Source: Brachybacterium vulturis
Lineage (GTDB): Bacteria; Actinomycetota; Actinomycetes; Actinomycetales; Dermabacteraceae
Direction: 5' to 3'
Assembly (NCBI RefSeq): GCF_002407185.1
Contig: NZ_CP023563.1
Location: 186,001 to 250,000, forward strand
Length of the DNA: 64,000 nucleotides
Shown here: positions 25,121-33,221 of the stretch, piece by piece
Numbering within the stretch: position 1 is the stretch's first letter
Layout: each line of letters opens with the position of its first letter
Translations under genes and position numbers: made by a program
Notes under the pieces: model-generated
Database searches by the model: none
Told to the model about the DNA's origin: nothing
What the model saw: only the letters and a program-made list of their open reading frames with translations

Positions 25121-26479
25121 ATGCCGATCGCCGCCCCCACCGCCGATGAGCTCGCCGTGCTGCAGGACGAGGCCGTCCGCTTCACCCGCGAGCTGATCCG
25201 CATCGACACCACCAACTTCGGCGGGAACGATCCCGCCACCTGGGGCAGGGGCGAGGCGGAGGCGGCGGATCACGTGGTCGCCCTGCTGCGCGAGGTGGGG
25301 CTGGAGCCGACGGTGATCGAGTCCCATCCGGGCCGTCCCAGCGTGATGGTGCGGATCCCCGGTGAGGACCGCTCCCGCGGCGGCCTGATCCTCCACGGCC
25401 ACCTGGACGTGGTCCCCGCCCGGGCCGAGGACTGGTCCGTGGATCCCTTCGGCGCCGAGATCATCGACGGCATGATCCACGGCCGCGGCGCCGTGGACAT
25501 GAAGGACATGGTGGGCATGATCCTGGCGGTGGCCCGGCATCTCGCGCGCACCGGGCAGGCCCCGCCCCGCGACCTGATGTTCGCCTTCTTCGCCGACGAG
25601 GAGAACGGCAGCGTCTGGGGCGCCCAGTGGCTGGTCGAGAACCACCCCGAGGTGTTCGACGGCATGACCGAGGCGATCAGCGAGGTGGGCGGCTACTCGA
25701 TCACCCTGCCGGAGCAGGGCACCGGCCAGGACGTGCGCGCCTACCTGATCCAGACCGCCGAGAAGGGCCTGGCCTGGGGGAGGCTGCGCGCCCACGGCCG
25801 GGCCGGCCATGGCTCGGTCCCCAACGACGAGAACGCGATCGTGCGCCTGGCCCGGGCGATCGCCGCGATCGACGCCCACGACTTCCCGATCGAGTACATC
25901 GCCAGCGTGCGGGCGCTGTTCGACGGGATCACCGAGATCACCGGCACCGGCTGGGACGAGCAGGACATCGAGTCCTTCCTGCCGCTGACGGGCGGAGCCC
26001 GCCACTTCGTCTCCGGAACGCTGCGCGACTCGGCGAACCTCACCATGGTCTCCGGCGGCTACAAGGTGAACGTCATCCCACAGACCGCGGAGGCCGGCTT
26101 CGACTGCCGCTTCCTCCCCGGCCACCAGGAGGAGGTGCTCGCGCTGCTGGACGAGCTCAGCGGCGAGCACGTCGAGCTGATCATCGATCACGTGGGCGTC
26201 TCGGTCGACTCCCCGCGCGAGTCGCCGCTGGTCGAGGCGATGACTGCGGCGGTCCAGGCGGAGGACCCGGGCTCGAAGGTGCTGCCCTACTGCCTCAGCG
26301 CCGGGACCGACAACAAGCCGCTGAGCGCCCTGGGCATCACCGGCTACGGCTTCGCGCCGCTGCAGCTGCCGGCCGACCTCGACTTCGCGCCGCTGTTCCA
26401 CGGCGTCGACGAGCGGGTGCCGGTGGATGCCGTGCGCTTCGGCGCCCGGGTGCTGCTGCGCCTGGTGGGCGAGGCCTGA
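25121..26479 (+). CDS. M20/M25/M40 family metallohydrolase
   Basis: A 452-residue di-zinc aminoacylase/dipeptidase-like enzyme. Metal ligands are visible as LHGHLDVVPA (His and Asp), GRGAVDMKDMVGM (bridging Asp), FFADEENGSVWG (catalytic Glu-Glu) and LFHGVDERVPVD (C-terminal His). The dimerisation-domain motif GRAGHGSVPNDENAIVRLA is intact. It should cleave an amide or peptide bond in a small cytoplasmic substrate. The ATG at 25121 has AGGAGG 8 nt upstream. It is convergent with the TetR regulator. Confidence 0.92.
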   Translation: MPIAAPTADELAVLQDEAVRFTRELIRIDTTNFGGNDPATWGRGEAEAADHVVALLREVGLEPTVIESHPGRPSVMVRIPGEDRSRGGLILHGHLDVVPARAEDWSVDPFGAEIIDGMIHGRGAVDMKDMVGMILAVARHLARTGQAPPRDLMFAFFADEENGSVWGAQWLVENHPEVFDGMTEAISEVGGYSITLPEQGTGQDVRAYLIQTAEKGLAWGRLRAHGRAGHGSVPNDENAIVRLARAIAAIDAHDFPIEYIASVRALFDGITEITGTGWDEQDIESFLPLTGGARHFVSGTLRDSANLTMVSGGYKVNVIPQTAEAGFDCRFLPGHQEEVLALLDELSGEHVELIIDHVGVSVDSPRESPLVEAMTAAVQAEDPGSKVLPYCLSAGTDNKPLSALGITGYGFAPLQLPADLDFAPLFHGVDERVPVDAVRFGARVLLRLVGEA

Positions 26480-26505
26480 GCCGGCGGAGCGGCTGCTGGA
26501 CCGGG

Positions 26506-27183
26506 TCAGCTCTCCTCGTCGGCCGTGACCTGCCGGCAGATCTCCAGCAGCTCCGCGGCGCCGGTCGGCGCCCCCGGCTCCAGACCCGTGTACCAGCTCG
26601 GGGCGATGGCCAGGATCGAGTCGAGCAGGCCGGTGGCGTCCGGCACTCCGCCGTCCGCGGCCGCCTGCTCCGTGGTCACCAGCCAGTGCTCGCACAGAGC
26701 CAGGCTGCCGCCGACGATGGCGCGGCGGGCGTCCTCGGTCCGCAGATGCTCGGGCACCGCGTCCCCGAGGCGGTCGGTCGCCTCGGCGTGCAGCTCGGTC
26801 ATGGTGTCGACGAGGACCAGGTAGGTGCGGCGGGAGAACTTCCAGTCCAGCGCACCGCGCAGGAAGGTGTGGTGCCGTTCGACGTACGCCACCAGCATCC
26901 CGAAGCCGAACCGCACCCGCTCCTGGACGGTCCGGCCATCCCGGGCGCAGGCGGTGCTGCGTTCGTGGGCGTGGTCGAACATCTGCGTCAGCATCGCCCC
27001 CATCAGGTCGTCGAGGCCCGAGAAATGGCTGTAGAACGCGGCACGGCTGACGCCGGCGCGCTTGGCCAGGGCGTTGACGGTCACCTCGCCGTCGGAGACG
27101 GTGAGGGCGCGGGCGGCAGCGAAGATCGCCGCCCTGGTCCGTGCAGGTCGGGGATCCTCGGCGCGCTCACTCGTGCTGGGCAT
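26506..27183 (-). CDS. TetR-family transcriptional regulator
   Basis: A 225-residue regulator. The N-terminal HTH (about residues 15-60) has TRAAIFAAARALTVSDGEVTVN, then LAKRAGVSRAAFYSHFSGLDD. The remainder is a helical ligand-binding domain. The ligand and targets are unknown. The divergent neighbour at 27252 is the best candidate target, with 68 bp between starts. ATG at 27183 follows AGGATGAGGAG. Confidence 0.9.
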   Translation of the reverse strand: MPSTSERAEDPRPARTRAAIFAAARALTVSDGEVTVNALAKRAGVSRAAFYSHFSGLDDLMGAMLTQMFDHAHERSTACARDGRTVQERVRFGFGMLVAYVERHHTFLRGALDWKFSRRTYLVLVDTMTELHAEATDRLGDAVPEHLRTEDARRAIVGGSLALCEHWLVTTEQAAADGGVPDATGLLDSILAIAPSWYTGLEPGAPTGAAELLEICRQVTADEES

Positions 27184-27251
27184 CTCCTCATCCTAGCCTC
27201 GCCGCCGCCCGGGACCCCCTCGACCCTCGTGCGGTGCGGCACGATGGGGGC

Positions 27252-28103
27252 ATGGACTTCTTTCTGCCCGGGGTGTCCGGCCGTGGCCGTCCGCAGGACC
27301 ATCCGCTGCTCGATGCCCTGCGGGGGCAGACCGTCGTCCACACCCAGGTCGCCTCACGCGGCACCAGGACCGTGACGGCGCGCGGCTGGGTGCTGCGCTC
27401 CCGGATCCAGGAGCTCGAGGGGCCGTCGATCGCGGACGGCGGGGCCAGGGCCGTCGGCCTGCGCGATCCGCGCGTGGTCGGCGCCTCGGTCCAGCACGCC
27501 GAGATGCTCGAGGGGCTCCTCACCCTCAGCCTGCGCAGCGCGCAGGGGCCGTTACGGCTCACCACCGTCCCGCGCTGGCGGCTGGAGGGCCCACGCCGTG
27601 CCCTGCTGCAGGTCGAGGAGAAGGGGGAGCTCAGCGAGCGGCCTCCCGGGCCACCGCTGTACGCGACCCCCGAGGCGCTGGCCGAGCACGCCGCCTCCTC
27701 CCGCAGCGGCATCGAAGAGCGCCTGCTCGCGCTGGGGCGCCGGCAGTGGCTGCATCCGGGGGACGTCGTGAGGGTGCTGGAGAATGCGGGAGCGCTCGAC
27801 GCCGCGGAGTTCGAGCGGCGCGGACCGCTGCTGCTGGCGCGGCTGCTCGCCCGCGGCGAGATCCGCGCCGGGTTCGTCACCGCCGGGCGGTTCACGGCCT
27901 GGGACCTGCCACCGGCGGACGTCGTCGAGCACATCGGCGCCACCTGGGCCGCGATCGGCGGGCGCACACCGGGTCCCGACATGATCGCCTGGTTCGAGCT
28001 GACCGAGGCGGGCAGGGCGGCCGTCGGGTCCCGCGGTGTCCGGGCCGCCGCACCGGGGATGTCCGGGTACGACTCCCCCGGCGTGGTCGGCGGATCCCGA
28101 TGA
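27252..28103 (+). CDS. Hypothetical protein
   Basis: A 283-residue soluble protein, no family recognised. The N-terminal half is beta-rich (TVVHTQVASRGTRTVTARGW). The C-terminal half contains a helical region like a winged-helix pair (WLHPGDVVRVLENAGALDAAEF and LLLARLLARGEIRAGFVT). It is divergent from the TetR gene and may be its target. ATG at 27252 is used; no ribosome site stands out. Confidence 0.65.
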   Translation: MDFFLPGVSGRGRPQDHPLLDALRGQTVVHTQVASRGTRTVTARGWVLRSRIQELEGPSIADGGARAVGLRDPRVVGASVQHAEMLEGLLTLSLRSAQGPLRLTTVPRWRLEGPRRALLQVEEKGELSERPPGPPLYATPEALAEHAASSRSGIEERLLALGRRQWLHPGDVVRVLENAGALDAAEFERRGPLLLARLLARGEIRAGFVTAGRFTAWDLPPADVVEHIGATWAAIGGRTPGPDMIAWFELTEAGRAAVGSRGVRAAAPGMSGYDSPGVVGGSR

Positions 28104-28221
28104 GGACTCGCCGACGGGAGCGCCGGGCGGGCACCGGTGGCCTCGTCGCCGGTGGGCAGATGTCCGTCAGGGCGTGCGCGCGGATACCCTGGGAGGGACC
28201 ACGTCGAGAAAGGCGCTAGAG

Positions 28222-28503
28222 ATGCCAGCACGTACCGTGAAGGTCGCGAGCTCCAGCGGCCTCCATGCCCGCCCCGCCGCGATCTTCTCCCAGGCGGCCA
28301 GCGAGCAGCCCGTCGCCGTCACGATCGAGACCGCGGAGGCGGCACCGGTGAGGGCCTCCAGCATCCTCATGCTGCTGACCCTGGACGTCGGTCATGGTGA
28401 CGAGGTGACGCTGCGCGCCGAAGGAGAGGGTGCCGAGGCAGCCCTCGACCTGCTCGCCTCCCTGCTCCAGAGCAACCTCGATGAGGAGTTCCAGAACAGC
28501 TGA
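28222..28503 (+). CDS. ptsH: PTS phosphocarrier protein HPr
   Basis: A 93-residue HPr. It takes phosphate from Enzyme I on the His in SSSGLHARPAAIFSQAA and gives it to EIIA domains, such as the EIIA at 2809-3459. The RASSILMLLTLDVGHGDEV segment holds the serine that is regulatory in Firmicutes; in actinobacteria kinase control is doubtful. Enzyme I is not in this window. A perfect hairpin terminator follows 40 bp after the stop. The ATG at 28222 follows AAAGGCG. Confidence 0.95.
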   Translation: MPARTVKVASSSGLHARPAAIFSQAASEQPVAVTIETAEAAPVRASSILMLLTLDVGHGDEVTLRAEGEGAEAALDLLASLLQSNLDEEFQNS

Positions 28504-28543
28504 GCCCGGTGCCGGCTCTGCTCCACCCCTGCGCCCCGCACGC

Positions 28544-28579
28544 ATGAAGGCTCCCACCGGATCCGGTGGGAGCCTTCAT
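28544..28579. terminator. Perfect 36-bp palindrome, bidirectional terminator
   Basis: Left arm ATGAAGGCTCCCACCGGA (28544-28561) is exactly mirrored by 28562-28579, centred on GGATCC. It lies between the convergent ptsH and tRNA-Ser genes. As RNA it gives a stem of about 16 bp with a GAUC loop. There is no T-tract. Confidence 0.8.
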
Positions 28580-28606
28580 CGACCTGGCATCTCCCCAGGT
28601 CACGAG

Positions 28607-28692
28607 CGGTAGCGGCGGGATTTGAACCCGCGGTGGCTATGAACCACACATCATTTCGAGTGATGCACCTTCGGCCGCTCGGACACGCTACC
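28607..28692 (-). tRNA. tRNA-Ser(CGA)
   Basis: An 86-nt class II tRNA. The acceptor stem is GGTAGCG/CGCTACC with discriminator G. The anticodon stem is CATCA/TGATG with loop CTCGAAA, so the anticodon is CGA, reading UCG. The long variable arm is GTGG/CCAC, and the T arm is GCGGG-TTCAAAT-CCCGC. The long variable arm and G73 fit serine. CCA is not encoded. Confidence 0.95.
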
Positions 28693-28756
28693 GTCGCACA
28701 GCCTAACCGCCGCGACCTCACCCGTTCAAACTCTCCGACTGCGGACGCGAGTCACG

Positions 28757-29617
28757 TCACTCGCGCTTGGCCGGGCGGACCACCGCGACGTTCCCCGTGG
28801 CGTGCAGGACGACTGCGTGCGCGGTCGACCCGAAGGCGCCCCGGCTCAGCCCGCGATGCCCGATCACCAACATGCGCGCCCCGGTGGCCGCGCTCAGCAT
28901 CCCCTCGGCGACCGTGCGGTCCTCGATCATCCGCGCCTGGACCTCGAGCCCCTCGTGCCGGGCGGCCGCCCGGGCGGCCCCCTCCTCGAGCACCCCCCGC
29001 GAACGGCTCCCGGCGCGCCACACCTCGGCGCCGCCCGACGAGGGCGCATGCGACCCCGACCGCACATGGATCACGCGCAGCACGGCGGCCCAGGCCGCTG
29101 CGAGATCAGCCGCCTCGTCGACCGCCTCGCCGGCAGCCTCGGAGCCGTCGTACGCAGCGAGCACCGGGCCCGCCCGGTGCTGATCGGAGCGGATCACGGC
29201 CACCGGACAGCCCGCGTCGTGGAGGATCCCGCGGCTGACGGACCCCAGCAGCGTCCCCATCACGGCACCGAGGCCGCGCGTGCCGACGACCAGCAGGTCG
29301 GTGCGCTCGGAGATCTCCTCGAGCGCCTCCCGCGGCATCCCCTGGAGCAGCTCCGCCGTGACCGTCACCTCGGGGAACCGCAGGGCGATGCGCTCGGCGG
29401 CATCATCGAGGAGCCTCATGGCCTGATTGCGCGGCCCTGTCGGGTCGAGCACCGGGATCCCCGTCACGCCCTGTCCGAGCAGGGGCCAGGTCCAGGCGTG
29501 GACGAGGTGCAGCCCGGACTGCGTGCTCCGGGCGAGATCCGCGGCCCAGTGGACGGCCGCCATCGATGCGGTGGTGTCGTCGTAACCCACCACGATGTCC
29601 TGACCGGTGAATCCCAT
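28757..29617 (-). CDS. Universal stress protein, two tandem Usp domains
   Basis: A 286-residue protein of two UspA domains (about 1-145 and 150-286). ATP-binding motifs are DIVVGYDDTTAS and VVGTRGLGAVMGTLLGSVSRGI in the first domain, and VLAAYDGSEAAG and VIGHRGLSRGAFGSTAHAV in the second. Such proteins bind nucleotides and accumulate under stress or dormancy in actinobacteria. The ATG at 29617 has GGGAGG 8 nt upstream; a GTG three codons earlier is less likely. Nothing around it suggests a specific pathway. Confidence 0.92.
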   Translation of the reverse strand: MGFTGQDIVVGYDDTTASMAAVHWAADLARSTQSGLHLVHAWTWPLLGQGVTGIPVLDPTGPRNQAMRLLDDAAERIALRFPEVTVTAELLQGMPREALEEISERTDLLVVGTRGLGAVMGTLLGSVSRGILHDAGCPVAVIRSDQHRAGPVLAAYDGSEAAGEAVDEAADLAAAWAAVLRVIHVRSGSHAPSSGGAEVWRAGSRSRGVLEEGAARAAARHEGLEVQARMIEDRTVAEGMLSAATGARMLVIGHRGLSRGAFGSTAHAVVLHATGNVAVVRPAKRE

Positions 29618-29671
29618 GGTGCACACCTCCCCGTGAGGCCGGGAACGGATCCTCAGGATACGCCGCCGTGC

Positions 29672-30757
29672 TCACGGCCGGGGAGGACCTGTGCGGGGGC
29701 CCGTGCGCGCCATGGCGCGGTCGGAGCCGGGCTCGTCGTCCTCCCGCTCGGTCCCGTCGTCCTCGTCGTCCTCGTCGTCCTCGCACTCGTTCTCCCACTT
29801 CCACCGCAGCCCGAGCGTCCCGGGCCCGAAACGGGCCTCGCTGACCTGGAGCCGTTCGCGACGGTCCAGGCGCACGCTGGAGGTGGTCTCACCGGATTCC
29901 GTGCGCTGGTATCGCACGCAGTCCACCGGCCTCCGGTCGCCGCGGAACTCGACCTCGATCAGCGCGTCGTTGGCCCGCCGCGGGAGGCTGTACACGACCG
30001 CCGTCATGTCCGTGGCCCGGGCGCTCAGCTCGACCCGGTAGTCGAAGGCCGCGACCTGGCCGGCATCGAGGTGGCCGTCCACCAGCAGCTCGACGCCGTA
30101 GACCCGGTGCTCGGGCCAGCTCACTCGGCGCCCGATCGAGCACCCCTGGACCGGGATGAAGTGCGGCGCGATGTTCGGCTCCGCCGGCTCCAGGACGTAC
30201 ACCGCCGGCAGACGGCACACCCCGGACTCGAGGGCCCGCACGATCAGGCCGAAGTCGAAGCTCTGGACATCCTGCGACGAGTCGATGGTCGCGTGCTGAT
30301 GGAACACCCGTTCATGGGCGTACTGCTGCGCGGAGGTGAACCCCAGCTCCCGGAGCGCGTCGTTGAACACCTCCTTGCTGGAGCGGTGGCCGAGGAAGGA
30401 CGTGGTCCGCACGGACCGTCCCCGCAGTCGTGGCGCCCCCACCAGGTCCGCGAGCGACTCGGGAGCCCGCCCCAGCAGCTCCTCGAGCGCCGCCACCACA
30501 CCGAGTGACTGCTCCCCGCCGGGCAGGCTCCGGCCCGACTGCCAGTTGCTCAGCGTGGCGACGCTGACCGGTCGGTGGCGCGCCCGCAAACGGTGGGAGA
30601 TCGCGGTCAGGGTCAGGCCGCTCTGCTCGATGGCTCTGCGCAGCTCAACTGCGAATCTCTCGTCATCACCTGCTGCCATCGCCGCGGCGCTCCCCTTCCC
30701 GGTCACTGGCCGTCGCCCGGCCCGGCGGTGTCCGCCGCCGTTCACCATTTCTGACAT
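29672..30757 (-). CDS. Helix-turn-helix transcriptional regulator with acidic C-terminus
   Basis: A 361-residue protein. About residues 33-95 form an XRE-type HTH (FAVELRRAIEQSGLTLTAIS, then VSVATLSNWQSGRSLPGGEQ). About residues 115-320 are a beta-rich domain not recognised (FNDALRELGFTSAQQYAHER; GRRVSWPEHRVYGVELLVDG), perhaps a sensor. The tail contains an acidic run, ENECEDDEDDEDDGTERE. CATTTC-N12-GAAATG (30746-30751/30764-30769) spans the start codons and could mediate autorepression. An ATG three codons later, or the Met at residue 27, are alternative starts. The divergent oligopeptidase unit is the likely target. Confidence 0.78.
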   Translation of the reverse strand: MSEMVNGGGHRRAGRRPVTGKGSAAAMAAGDDERFAVELRRAIEQSGLTLTAISHRLRARHRPVSVATLSNWQSGRSLPGGEQSLGVVAALEELLGRAPESLADLVGAPRLRGRSVRTTSFLGHRSSKEVFNDALRELGFTSAQQYAHERVFHQHATIDSSQDVQSFDFGLIVRALESGVCRLPAVYVLEPAEPNIAPHFIPVQGCSIGRRVSWPEHRVYGVELLVDGHLDAGQVAAFDYRVELSARATDMTAVVYSLPRRANDALIEVEFRGDRRPVDCVRYQRTESGETTSSVRLDRRERLQVSEARFGPGTLGLRWKWENECEDDEDDEDDGTEREDDEPGSDRAMARTGPRTGPPRP

Positions 30758-30840
30758 ACCTCTGAAATGCCCACAGTAGCCTGTATGACAGACCTCACAT
30801 GGTGGTCCTGAGAAGTACGTGACAAGGAGGCTAGATCGAT

Positions 30841-30957
30841 GTGAACTCCGGAGGACAGTGCCCTCCGGCGCGACGTGCCGTACTGCCCCGCCCTGACCGC
30901 CAGGGCTCCTTCAGTCCCCAGGCACCATCCCTCAGTCCCCAGGCACCATCTCGATGA
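30841..30957 (+). CDS. Candidate 38-residue small ORF / leader peptide
   Basis: GTG at 30841 is preceded by AAGGAGG (30824-30830), the strongest Shine-Dalgarno in this region, with 10-nt spacing. The 38-codon frame (VNSGGQCPPARRAVLPRPDR at its start) ends at TGA 30955-30957. Its second half is a 7-codon tandem repeat, SPQAPSL then SPQAPSR. ATG at 30839 overlaps but is followed at once by TGA, a start-stop. It lies 128 bp upstream of the oligopeptidase operon and divergent from the HTH regulator. It could be a regulatory leader. It resembles no known protein. Confidence 0.4.
   Translation: MNSGGQCPPARRAVLPRPDRQGSFSPQAPSLSPQAPSR
30911..30952. repeat. 21-bp tandem repeat in small ORF
   Basis: Two adjacent 21-bp units beginning TCAGTCCCCAGGCACCATC (30911-30931 and 30932-30952) that differ at one base. 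The unit is seven codons, in frame with the small ORF at 30841. Confidence 0.85.
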
Positions 30958-31085
30958 GAACTGCTGCACCTCGGTCGGCAACGACGCCGGTCACGCCGGT
31001 GCCTCAGCTCACTGCGGACGTGCACCGGTCCCGATCGATGCTCGCCGTACCACGGATGGTTCTCCCCGACAGGAAAGCTGCACCC

Positions 31086-33221
31086 ATGTCTCAGCACACA
31101 GTCTCCTCGACGAGCTCGGCACGTCGTGGCAGCGAGATCTCGCGCGACCTCATCCCACGCCCTGCCCCGCGCCCCGTCGAGCGGGCTCTGTTCGGCGACG
31201 CCGTCCCGATCCCGTACCGCTGGCTGCGTGCCGCCGACTCCCCTGACGTCGCCCGGCACTTCGCCGCGGAGAACGCGCATACCGACGCGCGGACCGCGCA
31301 TCTCGCCTCCCTGCGCGAGGAGCTGTGCGCCCTGGTCGACGACCCCGTCTCGCCGCTCGAGCTGTCCGCCCCCGTCCTGCTCGACGGATGGTGGTACATC
31401 GACCGTTTCGCTCCCGACGGCACGGCCACGCTGTCCCGGGTCCGCGACCGGGAGGGGCTGCGGAGCCCCTCCGGGATCCCCCGGATCGAGCCCGAGCGGC
31501 TCCTCGACGGCGAGGAGATCCTGGTGGCCGACTGCCTGTCGATGATCGGCTTCGCCGTCTCCTCCGACCACAGACTGCTCGCCCGCGCCGAGGCGGCGTT
31601 CGGCGGATGCCGACTGATCATCACCGAGGCCGCCACCGGCCAGGTCGTCGACAGCGCCGTCGGCGGGGCCGGACCCGATATCGTCTTCTCCGCCGACTCG
31701 CGCTCCCTGCTGCACACCCGGGTGGACGATCTCGGCCGTCGGCACCAGGTCCGCAGCCACCGCCTGGGCACCTCGGCGGAGGAGGACATCCTCCTGCTCG
31801 AGGAGTCCGACCACTGGGCAGAGCTCGAGCTCTCCCGCTCCCGGGACGGCTCCGCACTGATGATCCGCTCCGTCTCTCCCCAGGGCAGCGAGGTGTGGCT
31901 CTGCGATCTCCGCGCCGCCGAAGCGCCTCCGCGGCCGGTGACCGGCCGGCTCACGGATGCGCGACCCGCGCGCCTGGAGCATGCCGGGGACCGGCTGCTG
32001 GTGATCCACGAGGACCGCGAGACCCAGCGGACCGTGCTCAGCGAGATCGGTCTGGACACGACCGGCGGCCTGCCGGGCATGTCCGCACTGCTGAGCGCCG
32101 AGGACGACGAGCACTTCGAGTCCGTGGAGGCCTTCGCCGATGTCATCGCCCTCCAGCTGCGCGGCGGCGGCGTCCCGCGGCTGCGGCTCATCCCGCGCCG
32201 GGCCGACGGCTCCCTCGACCTGCAGGCGGCGCACACCGTGGGTCGTGGCGGGACGCTGGACTCGGTGCGCCTCGAGCCCGTCCCGGCCTGGGGCACCCGA
32301 CGGATCCGCTACCGCCTGGACAGCTTCCTCACCTCCGGCATGCTCCTGGAGCACGACCTGGACACCGGGGAGAGCATCGAGCTCCTGCGAGAGGACGCCG
32401 CCGACTTCGATCCCGCGCAGTACGTGGAGCGTCGTCTGTGGGCGACCTCGGCCGACGGCACGCGGGTGCCGATCTCGCTGCTCGCCCGGCGGGACACGCC
32501 GCGCGACGGCACCGCACCCGCACTGCTCTACGGCCACGGCGCCTTCGGCATCTCCACCGAGCCGAAGCTGCGCCCCGAGGTCCGAGCGGTCGTGGACCGC
32601 GGGGTCGTGCTCGCCATCGCGCACGTGCGCGGCGGCGGCGAGATGGGCCCGCAGTGGCATCAGCAGGGCCGGGGTCCGCGCAAGCAGAACTCCTTCGCCG
32701 ATCTCCTGGCCTGCGCCGACCATCTCGTGGACACCGGTTGGGTCGCAGCGGACAGGATCGGCGCCGTCGGCGACGGCGCCGGAGCGCTGCTGGTCGCGGG
32801 AGCGGCCAACCTCGCCCCGGAGCGGTTCCGGGCGATCCTCGCCGGGGGTCCGCTGGTGGATCCCCTGGAGACCCTCCTGGACCCGAACGTGATGCTCACC
32901 CTCGAGGAATGGGCCGAGTGGGGCGATCCCGCGGCCGATGAGGCGACCTACCGCTCTCAGCGCGGGTACAGCCCGGCGGAGAACATCCGGGAGACCGAGT
33001 ACCCGGCAGTCTTCGCCTGGACGGCGCTCGACGGCATGGACGTGCCCCCGGCCTGCGCGGCGATCTGGGTCGCGCAGCTGCGGGCGCGGGTCACCTCGGA
33101 CCCGTCCGAGCGCCCGATCCTGCTGCGCGCGACCCCCACCCTGGGATCCGCCGGCGACCCCCGGGTCGAGGGAGTGGCCTGGCTCCTCGAGCAGCTGGGC
33201 GCGGTTACCCTCGGGGAATGA
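31086..33221 (+). CDS. S9A prolyl oligopeptidase-family protein lacking the catalytic triad
   Basis: A 711-residue two-domain protein: a beta-propeller (about 70-430) and an alpha/beta-hydrolase domain (about 440-711). It aligns end to end with the next gene. The conserved strand-turn DRGVVLAIAHVRGGGEMG and the following KQNSFADLL region are kept. The nucleophile motif GRSAGG has become GDGAGA (Gly564 in place of Ser). The LNDTRV aspartate is Gly in LDGMDV, and the AGHGG histidine is Ser in TLGSAGD. All three triad residues are absent, so hydrolysis is not expected. The frame is intact and overlaps the active paralogue by 4 bp. A role as a partner or ligand-binding pseudoenzyme is inferred. 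ATG at 31086 has AGGAAAG upstream. Confidence 0.88.
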   Translation: MSQHTVSSTSSARRGSEISRDLIPRPAPRPVERALFGDAVPIPYRWLRAADSPDVARHFAAENAHTDARTAHLASLREELCALVDDPVSPLELSAPVLLDGWWYIDRFAPDGTATLSRVRDREGLRSPSGIPRIEPERLLDGEEILVADCLSMIGFAVSSDHRLLARAEAAFGGCRLIITEAATGQVVDSAVGGAGPDIVFSADSRSLLHTRVDDLGRRHQVRSHRLGTSAEEDILLLEESDHWAELELSRSRDGSALMIRSVSPQGSEVWLCDLRAAEAPPRPVTGRLTDARPARLEHAGDRLLVIHEDRETQRTVLSEIGLDTTGGLPGMSALLSAEDDEHFESVEAFADVIALQLRGGGVPRLRLIPRRADGSLDLQAAHTVGRGGTLDSVRLEPVPAWGTRRIRYRLDSFLTSGMLLEHDLDTGESIELLREDAADFDPAQYVERRLWATSADGTRVPISLLARRDTPRDGTAPALLYGHGAFGISTEPKLRPEVRAVVDRGVVLAIAHVRGGGEMGPQWHQQGRGPRKQNSFADLLACADHLVDTGWVAADRIGAVGDGAGALLVAGAANLAPERFRAILAGGPLVDPLETLLDPNVMLTLEEWAEWGDPAADEATYRSQRGYSPAENIRETEYPAVFAWTALDGMDVPPACAAIWVAQLRARVTSDPSERPILLRATPTLGSAGDPRVEGVAWLLEQLGAVTLGE

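Noticed and set aside
30839-30844. ATG-TGA minimal start-stop after AAGGAGG as a regulatory element
   Set aside because: Possible, but the overlapping GTG frame with the same SD is a simpler reading, so it was reported within that feature.
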